A DNA stretch of 64,000 nt from Achatina immaculata (lineage: Eukaryota > Mollusca > Gastropoda > Stylommatophora > Achatinidae), in the NCBI GenBank assembly GCA_009760885.1, contig CM019701.1, positions 35,416,697-35,480,696 of the forward strand, read 5' to 3'. Shown one piece after another: positions 1 through 10,135 of this stretch. The notes beneath the pieces were generated by a model. That model had not been told where the DNA came from. It saw nothing but the letters and a program-made list of their open reading frames with translations, and did no database searches. Every line of letters begins with the position of its first letter. Within the stretch, counting starts at the first letter, position 1. The translations under genes and the position numbers were made by a program.

Positions 1-132
1 CAAGACATCGTTGATAATCTGCACATGGATGCATCAGCAACAGGGCATCTTACTTACAACCGAGAGGCCTACAGGAGAGCTGTTAAGGAGGCAAAGTTCC
101 ACAAAGGACATGCAAATGACTGACTGACTGAC
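1..132 (+). mobile_element. LINE-C 3' end fragment
   Basis: The last stretch of a LINE-C element, cut by the window start. It matches the 3' ends of the copies at 27206-27895 and 58030-58600 (shared words ATGGATGCATCAGCA, GAGGCCTACAG, AAAGTTCCACAA). It ends in a (TGAC)n tail at about 117-132, as expected for target-primed insertion of an RTE-like LINE. Confidence 0.75.
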
Positions 133-689
133 ACCAAAAAGGCCCGAGATCCACTCAGACTCTAAACATGTGTACCAGAGAAATCTGGGAAGGTAAATGC
201 GGCCAAGCACATCACACTTTCATGTGCCGAAGGTCATGGAAATACAATGCCTAATACCGTGTCCCCAGTGTGCCTTGATAGCATAAAAACGAGGATTATA
301 CTAATATGCTCATCAACGTTAACAAATAAAATCAGCACAGTAATAAATATATGGCCACTGTGGTTTAAATGGCTTATCAAAACTGAATGAATAAATGCTT
401 TAATGTGTATTGTAAAAGAAAGTGGAGGTGGGTGGCGTGTAGGTTACGGACAACCGTGGAGCGCCACGGCGCGATAATGGTGTTGTTTTGATGCCAGGAT
501 TTTGAAACAAACTCTTCCGCTACTACACGCCATCCCGTGTACTCTGTTGTAAGGTAAGTAAAGGTTCTACTAATCGTAGTATCCCCTGCAATAAATCACT
601 GACGGTAAAGAAATGGAGGACAACCACACATGGAGCAGATGAACAAGTAGAGCAAAAATATTCAGGAGAATAGAGTTATTCTCGCCCCC
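133..689. other. Unassigned sequence
   Basis: AT-rich sequence without a convincing reading frame. A GC-richer patch lies at about 424-500. I recognise no element here. Confidence 0.5.
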
Positions 690-812
690 GTGTGGTATCC
701 GGCACCTGGGCACATACCTAGGTACCAAAGAATGGGACCACTGTACCCTACCACACATGACCGTAAAAGGCGACTATGGAGGGTTCAGCATAGGGCAAGC
801 AACCCAGTAAAC
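690..812 (+). mobile_element. LINE 5' module (conserved leader)
   Basis: Leader-like block containing GACCGTAAAAGGCGACTA and GGGTTCAGCATAGGGC. Close relatives, in the other orientation, sit at 24774-24890, 39830-39930 and 55095-55215, each at the 5' edge of a LINE or LINE fragment. In one frame it reads as HDRKRRLWRVQHRASNP, so it may be translated or may be an untranslated leader. Confidence 0.6.
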
Positions 813-1460
813 AAAATCCATCAGACTGCAGCAGAAACGGAAACAAGGGGTAGTTCATGGATGGCTATGGCAAAAAAATCCATTAGTGTTGTGTGAGCTG
901 TGGAGGATATTGCAAAAAGAGAGGAGCAGATAAGAGATGATATCAACAGCCTCGCCAGAGTGGTCATCACCGCGCTTGGCAGAAAATATAGAGAATGCAT
1001 AAGGCGACAAGGCTTGTTTATGCTCACACTCAGTCATATGACCCAGTCATCTTCACGGACGGTTCCATGCTGCGAGGCAAAAAAAAGTAAATGGGGCTTC
1101 GTTGTCTTTAGGCGAGGCAGACTGATGGCATAGAAAGCAGGGGCCTCTTTTACAACGACATCGAGCACAAGGATGGAAAAAGAGGTAGTGACCAAGGCTC
1201 TGTCATGGATAGTTCGGCAGGATGATACACACGGGTGTGGCGGTGACGGCCGTTTCGCAAGATAGAGAGGGGTTTGCTGCGTCATTAATAGGTTCAGCTT
1301 TTGCGACAATCCAGTGTCACCAGGGTGTCGTGGATATAATGTCCACGGCATACAAGAGTGAGAGGCAATGAGGTAGCCGATCGTGTTGCCCGTAACGTTA
1401 TTGCAATAGATTTGATTCCTATGGATACTACGGATGTCGGTGGCCGAGGAACTGGTGCAT
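813..1460 (+). pseudogene. LINE fragment with broken RNase H domain
   Basis: Relic of a retroelement RNase H, which degrades RNA in RNA/DNA hybrids during reverse transcription. FTDGS (first catalytic Asp) is at about 1052-1066, SSTRME with the catalytic Glu near 1160-1175, and CPRHTRVRGNEVAD with the late Asp near 1340-1380. The usual order is kept but the frame shifts at least twice and stops intervene. The segment VVTDS expected between the Glu and the final block is destroyed. It follows the conserved leader at 690-812. Its family differs from the Jockey-like RNase H at 36148-37863. Confidence 0.6.
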
Positions 1461-1499
1461 GAGGAGGACAGGAAATATGCCGATAATATACATCAATAT

Positions 1500-2365
1500 A
1501 CATGTGAACTTAGATGAAGTTACACTGAATGAAACTGAAACAGCAGTGAATCTAATGGCTAACAACAAAGCTGCGGGTGAAGATGAAATAACAGTCGAAA
1601 TATTAAAAGCTATTAACAGTAACAACATGAGCCAATTACAACGAATATTTAATAAAATTTGGAAAGAAGAAAAGTCCCTTCTATATGGAAAAAGGGAATC
1701 GTTGTTAAAATGCCTTAAAAGGCAACCTCAGTGATTGCAGTAACTGGAGAGGTGTAACCTTACTCTCAGTTGTGTCAAAGGTGATTCTGAATAGAACTAA
1801 GGACGTAGTGGATACTTCAAAGAGAGAAGAACAGGCAGGATTTCGAAAAGGGAGAAGCTGTCTCGATCAGATCTTTACTCTAAGAATAATACTTGAAGAA
1901 CATATTGAAAAGCAGAAATCGTTAATCCTGAACTTTCTTAGACTTTAAAAAAGCATTTGATAGCATACACAGATATTCATTGTGGAGAATTTTAAGACTA
2001 TATGGAATACCATCTAAAACTGTCAACATCATTAGAGATCTCTACAATGGATATGTTTGTGCAGTCAAGACAGAAGAAGTAATGAGCAAATGGTTTCAGA
2101 TAGAAACAGGCGTGAAACAAGGGTGTATATTATCTCCCTTGCTTTTTGGAAGTGCCATAGACTTTATAATGAAAAGATACTGTACAGGTAAAACCGGCAT
2201 TGATTGGGTAGATGGTACCCAAATAGAAGATCTTGATTTTGCAGATGACATAACTCTCATCAGTGATAATGTGAAATCGATGCAGTGAAAAACAGATTCC
2301 CTGTCTTCCTTGGCTAGCAAAATAGACGCAGAAGGAACAGTTGTTGATGAAGTAAACCAGTTTCG
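1500..2365 (+). pseudogene. LINE-A reverse transcriptase fragment
   Basis: Middle part of a LINE-A RT, the enzyme that copies the element's RNA at a nicked target. Visible in order are ETETAVNLMANNKAAGEDEI (about 1530), the region before AFDSIH (about 1950), GVKQGCILSPLLFG (about 2110-2150) and LEDLDFADDITLIS (about 2230-2265, catalytic FADD). Several frameshifts separate these blocks. The copy stops after VDEVNQF near 2365 and lacks the usual 3' end, so it is truncated at both ends. The RNase H relic upstream is in the same orientation, but that family is different. Confidence 0.85.
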
Positions 2366-3045
2366 AGGTTGCCAGCTGACTGGCACAATTAGTGTTCATT
2401 CTTTTTGTTGGTTACTGAAACAGAAAGTAGAGCATGTATGGGTGTTCTCCGATTGCGATGATGCTAATTCCTAGATTCTACCCGCATTTGGAACTGATTT
2501 GGATTCTGTTCTATAAATCGGTTCCAAGTTGGTACTACTCGGTATCTGGAATCAATTTGTATCTGGTACTGATTTGTAGGAGCCGGTTACCCACCTTAAC
2601 CGAAAGAACCGGTTCCAAATTCGATCTATGTTCAGCTCCGCAAGAGTACAGATAAACACAGCAAAACACGGCCCCAGACAATAAGTGATCCCAGACATTA
2701 AGTAGTTCCCAGTCATTTACTGATTCTCCGACCTATGATATTCCTATTTGTTCTTGGGGATCAATACCCATCACTCTGGGAAACACTGCTCCAAAGCATT
2801 TAAAGTTTGAGGACGACACTGAATGGCATAAACAGCTCTCCTTAAAACACTCTAAGCACGTTCGTATGGTTTATATCAGTAGAATAAGCTGCCCTAGCGA
2901 GACACGATATTGTTGACATGTATTTTGCTCTGTGACATGATAAATTATCTTGCAATGTAAATAAATCCAGAACGAAACCTTTTTATTTGCGGAATCAAGT
3001 GTGGTTTGATGACATTATCCACTTACCACGATGCATTCAGTGTAA
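2366..3045. other. Unassigned sequence with short GGTACC/GGTTCC-like words
   Basis: No coding region recognised. Between about 2480 and 2660 imperfect words such as ATCGGTTCCAAG, CTGGTACTGATTTG and AACCGGTTCCAAATTC recur in both orientations. They may be part of an unidentified non-autonomous element. Confidence 0.4.
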
Positions 3046-5734
3046 CCATGAGACAGCCATCATCATCAGGTGCCGTGCTTCTCCTGAGTACACGATCCTT
3101 CATGCAGGCCATCAACTCAGTTGGTGATCTCCTCTCACATAATCCCGTCAGACTGTCCAGTACCATTTCTCTTGGTCTTCCTCTTGATCTTCTTCTCTTT
3201 ATTTTTCCTGTTGTTATAATATTCTCAATGCCCCCTCTCCTCATTGCATGTCCTATGAAAGTACATTGTCTCTGTCTTCTTTTTTTTTAATAAGATTTTT
3301 TGTCTTTCCATCTTTTCTTCATTAGTTCTTTTTGCTGTCCAGAGGATTCGCAACATTCTTCTAATAAACCACATTTCTGCTGCTTCCAATGATTTTTATG
3401 CAGACCTGCCTATTGTCCATGATTCACTTCCACAAAACAAGAAAGGTCCAATATAGCATTTTAGGACTAACATTCATTGATAAGGATGTGTTGCATAATA
3501 TCTTTCTCATTCTCTGAAATGTAGTCTTTGCTTGGCGTATTGTGTTTTTAATTTCTGTTCTGCATTTCCCATCTGAAGTTATTACTGCTCCAAGGTATTT
3601 GAATTTCTGCACCTGCTTTAGAATAGTCCCATTTAATTTTTTACTGCATTTTGGTAGATTCTGTTTCTTAGATATAACCATAGTCTCTGTCTTTTTTATG
3701 TTCAAAGTAAGGCCTTTTTATTCACTTCCTTTAGTGACTTTATCAAAGAGATTTTGCAAGTCTTGTTGGTTCTCAGCTATCAGTACTTTGTCGTCAGCAT
3801 ACTGAAGGTTGTTAATATTGTATCCTCCAATTTTTATGCCTGGTTCTGTGATGATCGTTCTTAGAATATTCTCGCTGTACAGAGAACAAAATGTCTGGAG
3901 ATTGTACACATCTTTGTCGCATCTTATGTTTTAAAGGATGATATTTTCCAGTTCTATTTTCAACTCGAATTGCTGCTTCTTAGTGCCAGTATAGATGTTT
4001 AACAATCCTCAAATCTTCGCCGTCTGTATTGATGTCTTCAAGGATTTTAATAATTTCATGTTTCACCTTGTCGAATGCCTAGTAGAGATCTTTTTGTACT
4101 TCTAAAGCTCTTTCTGTTAGTGTTCATAAAGCATAAATGGCATTGTGTGTTCCCTTTCCTTCAACAGATCCAAACTGTTGATCTGCTATTTCGATTTTTA
4201 TCTTTTTCCTTGTTCTTCTCATAATAATTCTCAGAGGTAGCTTTGTTATGTGACATGAGAGGCTGATAGTCTGGTGATCATTACATTCCTTTGCACCTGG
4301 TTTCTTTGGTAGTGCTATAAACGTGGATTTAAGCAGGTCACTGAGCATAAATCCACTGTTGTAAATGTCATTCAGTAACTTGGTTATTATTTTTATTCCT
4401 ATCTCCTCTAGCGCCTCTATTTCTTCTATTGTTATATTATCAGACCCAGTCGCTTTTCCTTTCTTCATGTGTTTGATGGCATCTATGATTTCATCTTCAA
4501 GTATTGGTGATCCATCACAGTTTTCGGTATATTAGCGTTAATTCTGGTCTTTCTCCACCGATGTACTCTGTCCACCTGTCCACAATCTCTCCTTTTCCCA
4601 TTAACATTTTACCTTCTTTTGATTTCAGGCATCCTGTGGTATATTTTGTCTTCCTGTCTGTGAGTTCGCTAATTCGTTTGTGCATATTTTTGCTGTCTTT
4701 ATTATGGGCGTCCTCTATTTGTCTGCACTGTTCATTTACCACACTTCCTTTGCTTCTCTGCTTTTACGTCTTATTTCTTTATTTATCTTGCTATATTTTT
4801 CTTCGTTATTTTTACTCCTCCTCCTCTTGTCCATCAGTCCTAAGTCTTTTCATCTATTTATTTTTAGGGGCTTCTTTTGTCGATGGTATTATCTCCTTAA
4901 CAGTTTGGTGGATAGAATCTCTTAACATTGCCCATTATTCATCTATACTATTTATCTTTCCTATTGTATTGTATCTATTTGTTATAATAACTCTGTGTTG
5001 TTCTCGCAGTTCTTGGTCAATTTTAAGGAGTTCTGTATTCAGTTTGATGTTTCTCACTTTTCTGCATGCCTTCTTTAGCTTTATTTTAATTTTTCCACAG
5101 AGTGGGTCGTAGTCACTATTGCAGTGAGCTCCTGGCATGGTTTTTGTCGTCAGTAATGCGTTCTGGAATCGTTTGTTGATTAATATGTAGTCTATCTGGT
5201 TAAAAGTCTTTTTGTCTGGACTGCACCACTTTGCCAGTCTTCGGGGATGTTGTTTAAACCAGGTTTTTCCTACAACTATGCTATGTATTCTTGCTCATTC
5301 AATTAATTTACTACCTCTGTCATTCCTTTCTTCCAAACCATAGTCACCAACGATGTATGAAGTTCTTCCTTTACCAACTTTGCCATTAAAATCTCCTATG
5401 AGTATAGTAACTTCATGTGACTTTGTGTGTTTTAGGGGTCATTATAAAATATCTGTACATCTTCTTCAGAACTTTCAGATGTTGGAGTGTACACTTGTAT
5501 AATATTTATGTTTATTGGTCGTCCTTTCAGTTGGACTAGCAGGACTCGGTCCGAGATGTTCAAATATCCTACAAATGTCCTTGCTGTTTGTTCGTCAAAT
5601 ATTATTCCTACTCCTCGTTCATGTTTCTCACTTCCAGGATATATTATATTTATCAGAGTTTTATCTTCTCTACACCTGTCCACCTAACTTCACTCATTCT
5701 TAATATGTTGATCTTCATTCTTTCCATTCTCCTC
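3046..5734 (-). pseudogene. LINE-B, endonuclease C-part to 3' end
   Basis: Largest LINE-B copy, read from high to low coordinates. An APE-type endonuclease portion is at 5683-5432 (VGIIFDEQTARTFVGYLNIS). RT fingers are at 4468-4124 (GKATGSDNITIEEIEALEEI, then ALPKKPGAKECNDHQTISL). The catalytic box NNLQYADD is near 3800. The thumb follows (KFKYLGAVITSDGKCRTEI, about 3600). The C-terminal MRRGGIENIITTGKI and GRPREMVLDSLTG lie at 3244-3100, and the tail (CAT)n at 3058-3068 is the reverse complement of (ATG)n. Multiple frameshifts and stops break it. The 5' start of its endonuclease continues at 6366-6560, beyond an inserted LINE-A. Several plus-strand frames over it are antisense shadows. Confidence 0.85.
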
Positions 5735-6365
5735 TTTCTTATATCCTTCCCGTCCCGTTAAACGTTACATAAGGCTTGCAAGGTAGTTCGCCAATTTTTC
5801 CTCCTTTCGGTGAGCTTTTCAACCTCATCATGGGATTTTATGCTTATTAATTTGGCCTCTCTTAACAATGTCCTCTTTAGAGTTTCACGTGGTCTGCCTC
5901 TTTTTCTTCGGCCTGTTGTGTTCCACTTAATAGCTTGTTTTGCGATTCTCTGATCGTTTCTTCGCATCACGTAACCAACATATGCCTATCTTCCTTTTCC
6001 TGATCATCCATGAGACTGGTTGTTGTTTAGGCATCTCTCTTATCTCTGCATTGTTCTTGAATTCGTCCCACTTGATGCCAAGTATTTTCCTTATGCATTT
6101 ATTTTCAAAAGAGTCTAATTTATTGTCTATTTCTTTAGTTGATTTCCAGCTTTCGCGTGCATAAATGAGGGTGGATATTACATTTGAATTGAATAGTCTT
6201 AACTTGGATTTTGTGCTTATAACTTTTGAATGCCTTATGTTCTCAAGTTTCTTGAAGATCGATACTGCTTTTGCAATTCTAGTTCTAACTTCCTTTCTTG
6301 TGTCACCATCCTGGTCTACGTAGCTGCCAGAGTAAGCAAACTGATTGACTTCTTCAACATCTCTT
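5735..6365 (-). mobile_element. LINE-A 3' fragment inserted in LINE-B
   Basis: 5'-truncated LINE-A on the minus strand. The 3' terminal motif (reverse complement of the CGGCACGGGAAGGAT type) is at about 5740-5765. The C-terminal block NTTGRRKRGRPRETLKRTLL lies at 5925-5860. Codons for YACESWKSTKEI are near 6160-6120. It interrupts the LINE-B endonuclease: FNIATWNVRTLFQAGKLENV lies on one side (6440-6366) and MERMKINILRMSEVRWTGV on the other (about 5730-5675). A short duplication around AAAGAG may be the target-site duplication. Confidence 0.8.
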
Positions 6366-6755
6366 TACATTTTCTAATTTTCCAGCCTGGAATAAAGTTC
6401 TAACATTCCATGTTGCTATATTGAATTTGTTAGTTTTGCCACCAAGTAGCTTGATGACGAAATGGTCTCACCTGTGGCTCGTGAGCTGCCCTACCGAACG
6501 AGGCTGTTCCAGAGGAACATCCAATAACGTCGTTCATGACAAATCTATTACTCTGAATAAGCATAATTGTTCTTGGAAGCTACAACAGTGGTTTACCGTT
6601 GCTTTCTGTCGGTTTGAGTACGGACTCTCCGCTAGCCTTTGGACTCACTGGCAGCGGGAGCGAGAGGTTTTAAGGTGCCTCTTACCCGCCTGGTATTCCT
6701 TTCACTGAGCACTTGAGGCATTTTATTGGAGTAGTAGAGGCACCTACCATCCCAC

Positions 6756-6789
<34 letters not shown>

Positions 6790-7000
6790 GAGACTACTGC
6801 CAGTTGGTTCGCGCCTGTTTATTTGGGTAAATCCTTATTCACAGGGATCCTCTATATCTGGAGGAATTTCACCATCCGCCACCTGTGACACGCTGGATTG
6901 GGGATGGTCGCCCCAGCTTTACCCAGACAGTTATACACGACAAGATAGTGGCCTAGGCCATCAGACTTTTGCGTAACTACATAGTCAGCAAACCTCTCTC
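6366..7000 (-). pseudogene. LINE-B 5' end: start of endonuclease and leader
   Basis: Minus-strand continuation of the LINE-B at 3046-5734. KFNIATWNVRTLFQAGKLEN, at about 6432-6372, is the N-terminal strand of an APE endonuclease, including the Asn of the WNVR motif. Upstream to about 7000 lies a GC-richer leader-like region without a stable frame; assigning it to the LINE-B 5' UTR is inference. A (CT)n microsatellite lies within it at 6756-6789. Confidence 0.6.
6756..6789. repeat. (CT)n microsatellite
   Basis: Nearly pure CT dinucleotide run with one interruption. Confidence 0.95.
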
Positions 7001-8139
7001 TCTCTTGCCACCATACTCGCCGATGACCATCACTGGTGTCGAAGAAAAATCTGGATTTCTCACTGACCGCAGTTTGGCACTCATAGTCTATATGCTACTT
7101 TTGTCATGTCCAGTTAAGACTAGTTTTGATGCTGACCATAAATGAAAAGTTATCTGCTTCTTTCAAAAATACTAACCTGGTGAAGACGGCGCCTGACGGT
7201 TTGAATGGAAGCTTGTCTTCATGTGAAAATGGAGAAAGAAACGACAATATCTCAGAATTGTGATAGATGATCGACCATTCCTTGGCTAAAAGAGAATACT
7301 GAACAGTTTCCTGATACTCTTAAAAGAAAAACACTGTGCAGTATGCTTCTGTTCACTCCAACTTGCCTGGCATTGTCACTGCAAAGATCCAGCCTGCAGC
7401 ATTCATGTGACACGCGTTTTGTGATATGATGCATGACCATCTTTTTAAGACATTTCATTAACACACAGGCAAAGAATTGCTTGATTTGATTATGTTCATG
7501 GCAAACTCGTCACTCATCTATCGCTGGAAGTTTTTTTCTTTACGTCGTAATTTTTGACTGAACGATTTACTAAATAATATATGCTACATTTACGAACGTC
7601 CATATCTGTGTGAGAGTATATACATGATATAACTATATTAAATATATACCATCTTTTTTATTATTAGTCAGTTTAGTTTAGTTAATAAGTTATGAAAGAC
7701 AATGATCCATGCACTCCTGACAGAGCCAAAGGTATTCCGGTCTCCTCTTCAAATATCTCCTTCAGATTACGGTAACTGGTGACACCTGTTGTTTTTTCTT
7801 GATGGTTGACCATCAGTTTGGAGCTCTTGATGAATCGATACTTTTTTTCGTCACCTCAAGTTTCACCTCCAACACTTTCAATCTTGACAACGACGCTAAT
7901 TCACAGTTGTAATGAAGTCCTTTATTCGGCCAGTTTCTCTTATAGTACTGATGATGTCGACTGGATCCACTGGCTGCCCTTCCTCCATGACAACTGAGTC
8001 AGCCAACTGATCTGCTCCATTTCCCTTGACACCTACACTGCCTGAGGTGCCCTAATCCTCGAAACGCTAATCTACGGCCCGAAGACTTGTTTGGTAGACC
8101 GCACATTTTTTTATTCATGTATAAAATGTATATTATTTA
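7001..8139. other. Unassigned sequence
   Basis: No convincing open frame or recognised element. Short frames of 60-70 codons occur at chance level. This may be ancient unrecognisable repeat or host intergenic DNA. Confidence 0.5.
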
Positions 8140-8335
8140 TATTATATAATATTTATATATGTGGATGTGTGTATGTTCCAGCATAGGTCCGGAACGCCTT
8201 GAGCAATTTCAACCAAACTTGGTACACATATGACTTCCAATCCGGAGAAAAGTAATGTGGGATAAGACACTCCTATCTCCCATAGGATTGGTGTGGGAAG
8301 GAGTGACATACTACCTACTAAATTCAAGGAGGGAA
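8140..8335. repeat. Probable dispersed non-coding repeat
   Basis: An AT-rich palindromic stretch leads into TTCAACCAAACTTGGTACAC and GGTCCGGAACGCCTTGAGC. The block resembles a class of short AT-flanked interspersed repeats with a 'gttcc...ccggaacgcc...aaacttggtacacat' core that I recall from invertebrate genomes. No second copy exists in this window, so the call rests on memory only. Confidence 0.35.
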
Positions 8336-8576
8336 AATGGTCTAAGGGAGATAATCGTGAAATAGAGTTGTGCTGGTCTAAGAGCAGTATTTATAGCCTC
8401 CCGAGGCAAGCCAAATAATTTTGATGGTCTCTTTTTGTTATAGTTATATTTCTAAAAATAAATTTTAACTTTCTTTTTTCCTTATGTTTATATTAGTTTT
8501 GTATTCTACAGTAGATTTCATTGCTCAGTGATAGTGTAACTTTTTTTCTTATTTTTTTAAAATTGGCTTTTTAAAT

Positions 8577-9029
8577 TAGAGAGAGATGGAGACAGAGAGG
8601 GAGAGAGAAAGAGGGGGCAGAAAGAAAGAGAGAGAGGGAAAGAGTGGGGAGAGAAAGAAGGAAAGAGAGGGTTAGAAAGGGGAAGAGAGAGAGGAGAGGG
8701 AGAAAGGGAGGGAGAGTGAGAGGGAAGGAAGAAGGGAGAGGTAGAATCGTAGAGAGAGGGAGAGAGAGGAAGAGAGAGGGAGGAAGAGAAAGAGGGAGAG
8801 ATGGGGAGAGAGAGAGGGGATAGAGAGGGACGGAGAGTGAGAAAAAGGGGAAGAGAGGGGAGAGAGGGAGAGGGAGAAATAGGGTGAGAGAGGTAGAGAA
8901 AGAGAGAGGGACAGGGAGAGAGACAAGAGAGGTAGAGAGAGGGAGAAGTATGGAGAGGGGAGAGATAGAGAGGGAGAGACAGGGAGAGAGATAAGGACAG
9001 AGAGAGAGAGAGAGAAAGAGAGAGAGATA
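8577..9029. repeat. Long purine-rich (GA/GGA) tract
   Basis: About 450 bases that are nearly all A or G on the plus strand: irregular GAGA, GGGA and GAAA arrays with rare T or C. Minus-strand frames across it give Ser/Leu/Pro low-complexity peptides of up to 168 residues, which are artefacts of the repeat. Homopurine mirror-like DNA of this kind can form triplex (H-DNA). Confidence 0.95.
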
Positions 9030-9231
9030 GATTTGAGATCGCTAAGTTTTTCCCCACGGACAACTTTATGTTGCTTGCTCAAGGGTGGGTTCGCCCAAGA
9101 ATTTATTTATTCTTGCTCCTGAAGGTGAAACTAAAAATGGTGCTTATAATCTTGTTTTGAATTCAAGTAATATTATAGTGAATTTGTAAAATTATACTTT
9201 TAAATACCTGTAAATAAAATTACTTCGATAT

Positions 9232-9341
9232 TACACTACAGATAGAATTCAATCCTTTTCCTGTCTAATAGACGATTGGGATAAATAAATATCTCAATCG
9301 TCTATTAGACAGGAAAAGGAATGAATTCTATCTATAGTGTA
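9232..9341. repeat. Long near-perfect inverted repeat (foldback)
   Basis: Two arms of about 50 bp (9232-9281 and 9292-9341) are near-perfect reverse complements around an 11-bp AT loop. The shared core is CCTGTCTAATAGACGATTG. Weaker homology extends outwards: GTGAATTTGTAAAAT near 9172-9195 pairs with ATTTTACAAATTCAC near 9343-9358, with about 40 extra bases on the left. It resembles a foldback or MITE-like element. Confidence 0.9.
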
Positions 9342-9370
9342 TCATTTTACAAATTCACTGTAATAAAAGT

Positions 9371-9374
<4 letters not shown>

Positions 9375-9418
<44 letters not shown>
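9375..9418. repeat. (TA)n microsatellite
   Basis: Uninterrupted TA run of about 22 units between the foldback repeat and the DUF4817-type transposon relic. Confidence 0.97.
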
Positions 9419-9421
<3 letters not shown>

Positions 9422-10020
9422 GTTCACTGTTGACTGTCTCTTTGAAAAATGCAGGACAAACAATGCGCCGTCTAGATATCCACACTCCAACTTTCTGGTC
9501 ATGCAAGGGTGTTTCACACATAGCATGAGGATTCTCCGACGACCACAATCGTGTATTTTGTGTTCTAACATAGCCTGAGTGGTGAAACCAGGCCTCATTT
9601 GTAAAAAAAAAAAAAAGTAACCAGAATATCAGCAGTTTTAATTTTAATGAAATTTGTAAACCATTCACAATAAGGAGTCATTTTTCATGATCCGCCGGCA
9701 GCAATTGTTGGATCGCTTTTACTTTACATGGGAAAAGTTTCAAATTTTCCCTGACGCTCTATGCGCTATTGCAAGTCCAGATTTTCCTGTTGTGCCAGCT
9801 TACGCAAAGCTTTGATGGAGTCCTCCGAAGGATAGAGCCAGTAATGTCCGATAACTTCTCGTTAAGTTTAGATCGTCTCCCACTATGTGTGCGTCTGTTA
9901 GACTGAGCCTGTTTCACGAATCGTACGCAGGTAGACGTGGCTAGATACGGTAGACATTACGATATCATTACGATACCGGAATCGATACTGGGTTAGTGCA
10001 CAGTTACTTATGGAACGTCC
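9419..10020 (-). pseudogene. DUF4817-type DDE transposon, dead copy 1
   Basis: Relic of an IS630/Tc1-mariner-superfamily transposase. On the minus strand EAWFHHSGYVRTQNTRLWSS (about 9600-9540) and IVCPAFFKETVNSERV (about 9460-9419) match the central and C-terminal core. The residue before EAWF, normally the first catalytic Asp, reads Asn (FFTNEAWF). The N-terminal helix-turn-helix part seen in copy 2 is missing: the sequence jumps at about 9925 from coding to leader-like sequence. The right flank (GGAATCGATACTGGG, 9978-9992) is shared with copy 2 near 54130-54150. The C-terminus is cut at the (TA)n run. Confidence 0.7.

Positions 10021-10047
<27 letters not shown>
10021..10047. repeat. (TA)n microsatellite
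   Basis: TA run of about 13 units directly beside a LINE-A 3' stub. Confidence 0.95.
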
Positions 10048-10052
<5 letters not shown>

Positions 10053-10135
10053 CTTATCTTATATCCTTCCCGTGCCGTTAAACGTCACATAGGGCTCGCA
10101 AAGTAGTTCGCCAATTTTTCCTGTCTTCGGCGATA
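10048..10135 (-). mobile_element. LINE-A 3' stub, about 85 bp
   Basis: Minus-strand 3' terminus of LINE-A (contains TATCCTTCCCGTGCCGTTAA) covering only the last few codons and tail. TA repeats lie on both sides. This suggests severe 5' truncation and insertion into a pre-existing TA tract, or use of TATATAT as target. Confidence 0.85.

Noticed and set aside
4504..5112. 202-codon plus-strand frame with many hydrophobic residues, resembling a membrane protein
   Set aside because: It lies antisense to the LINE-B endonuclease/RT linker, which is A-rich on its coding strand; the T-rich complement encodes hydrophobic residues by composition.
8557..9082. Minus-strand frames of 168 and 136 codons rich in Ser, Leu and Pro
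   Set aside because: They are translations of the purine/pyrimidine tract with no codon structure; both frames are open only because the repeat lacks stop codons.
9342..9420. Peptides with long Tyr-Ile runs
   Set aside because: Translation of the (TA)n microsatellite.
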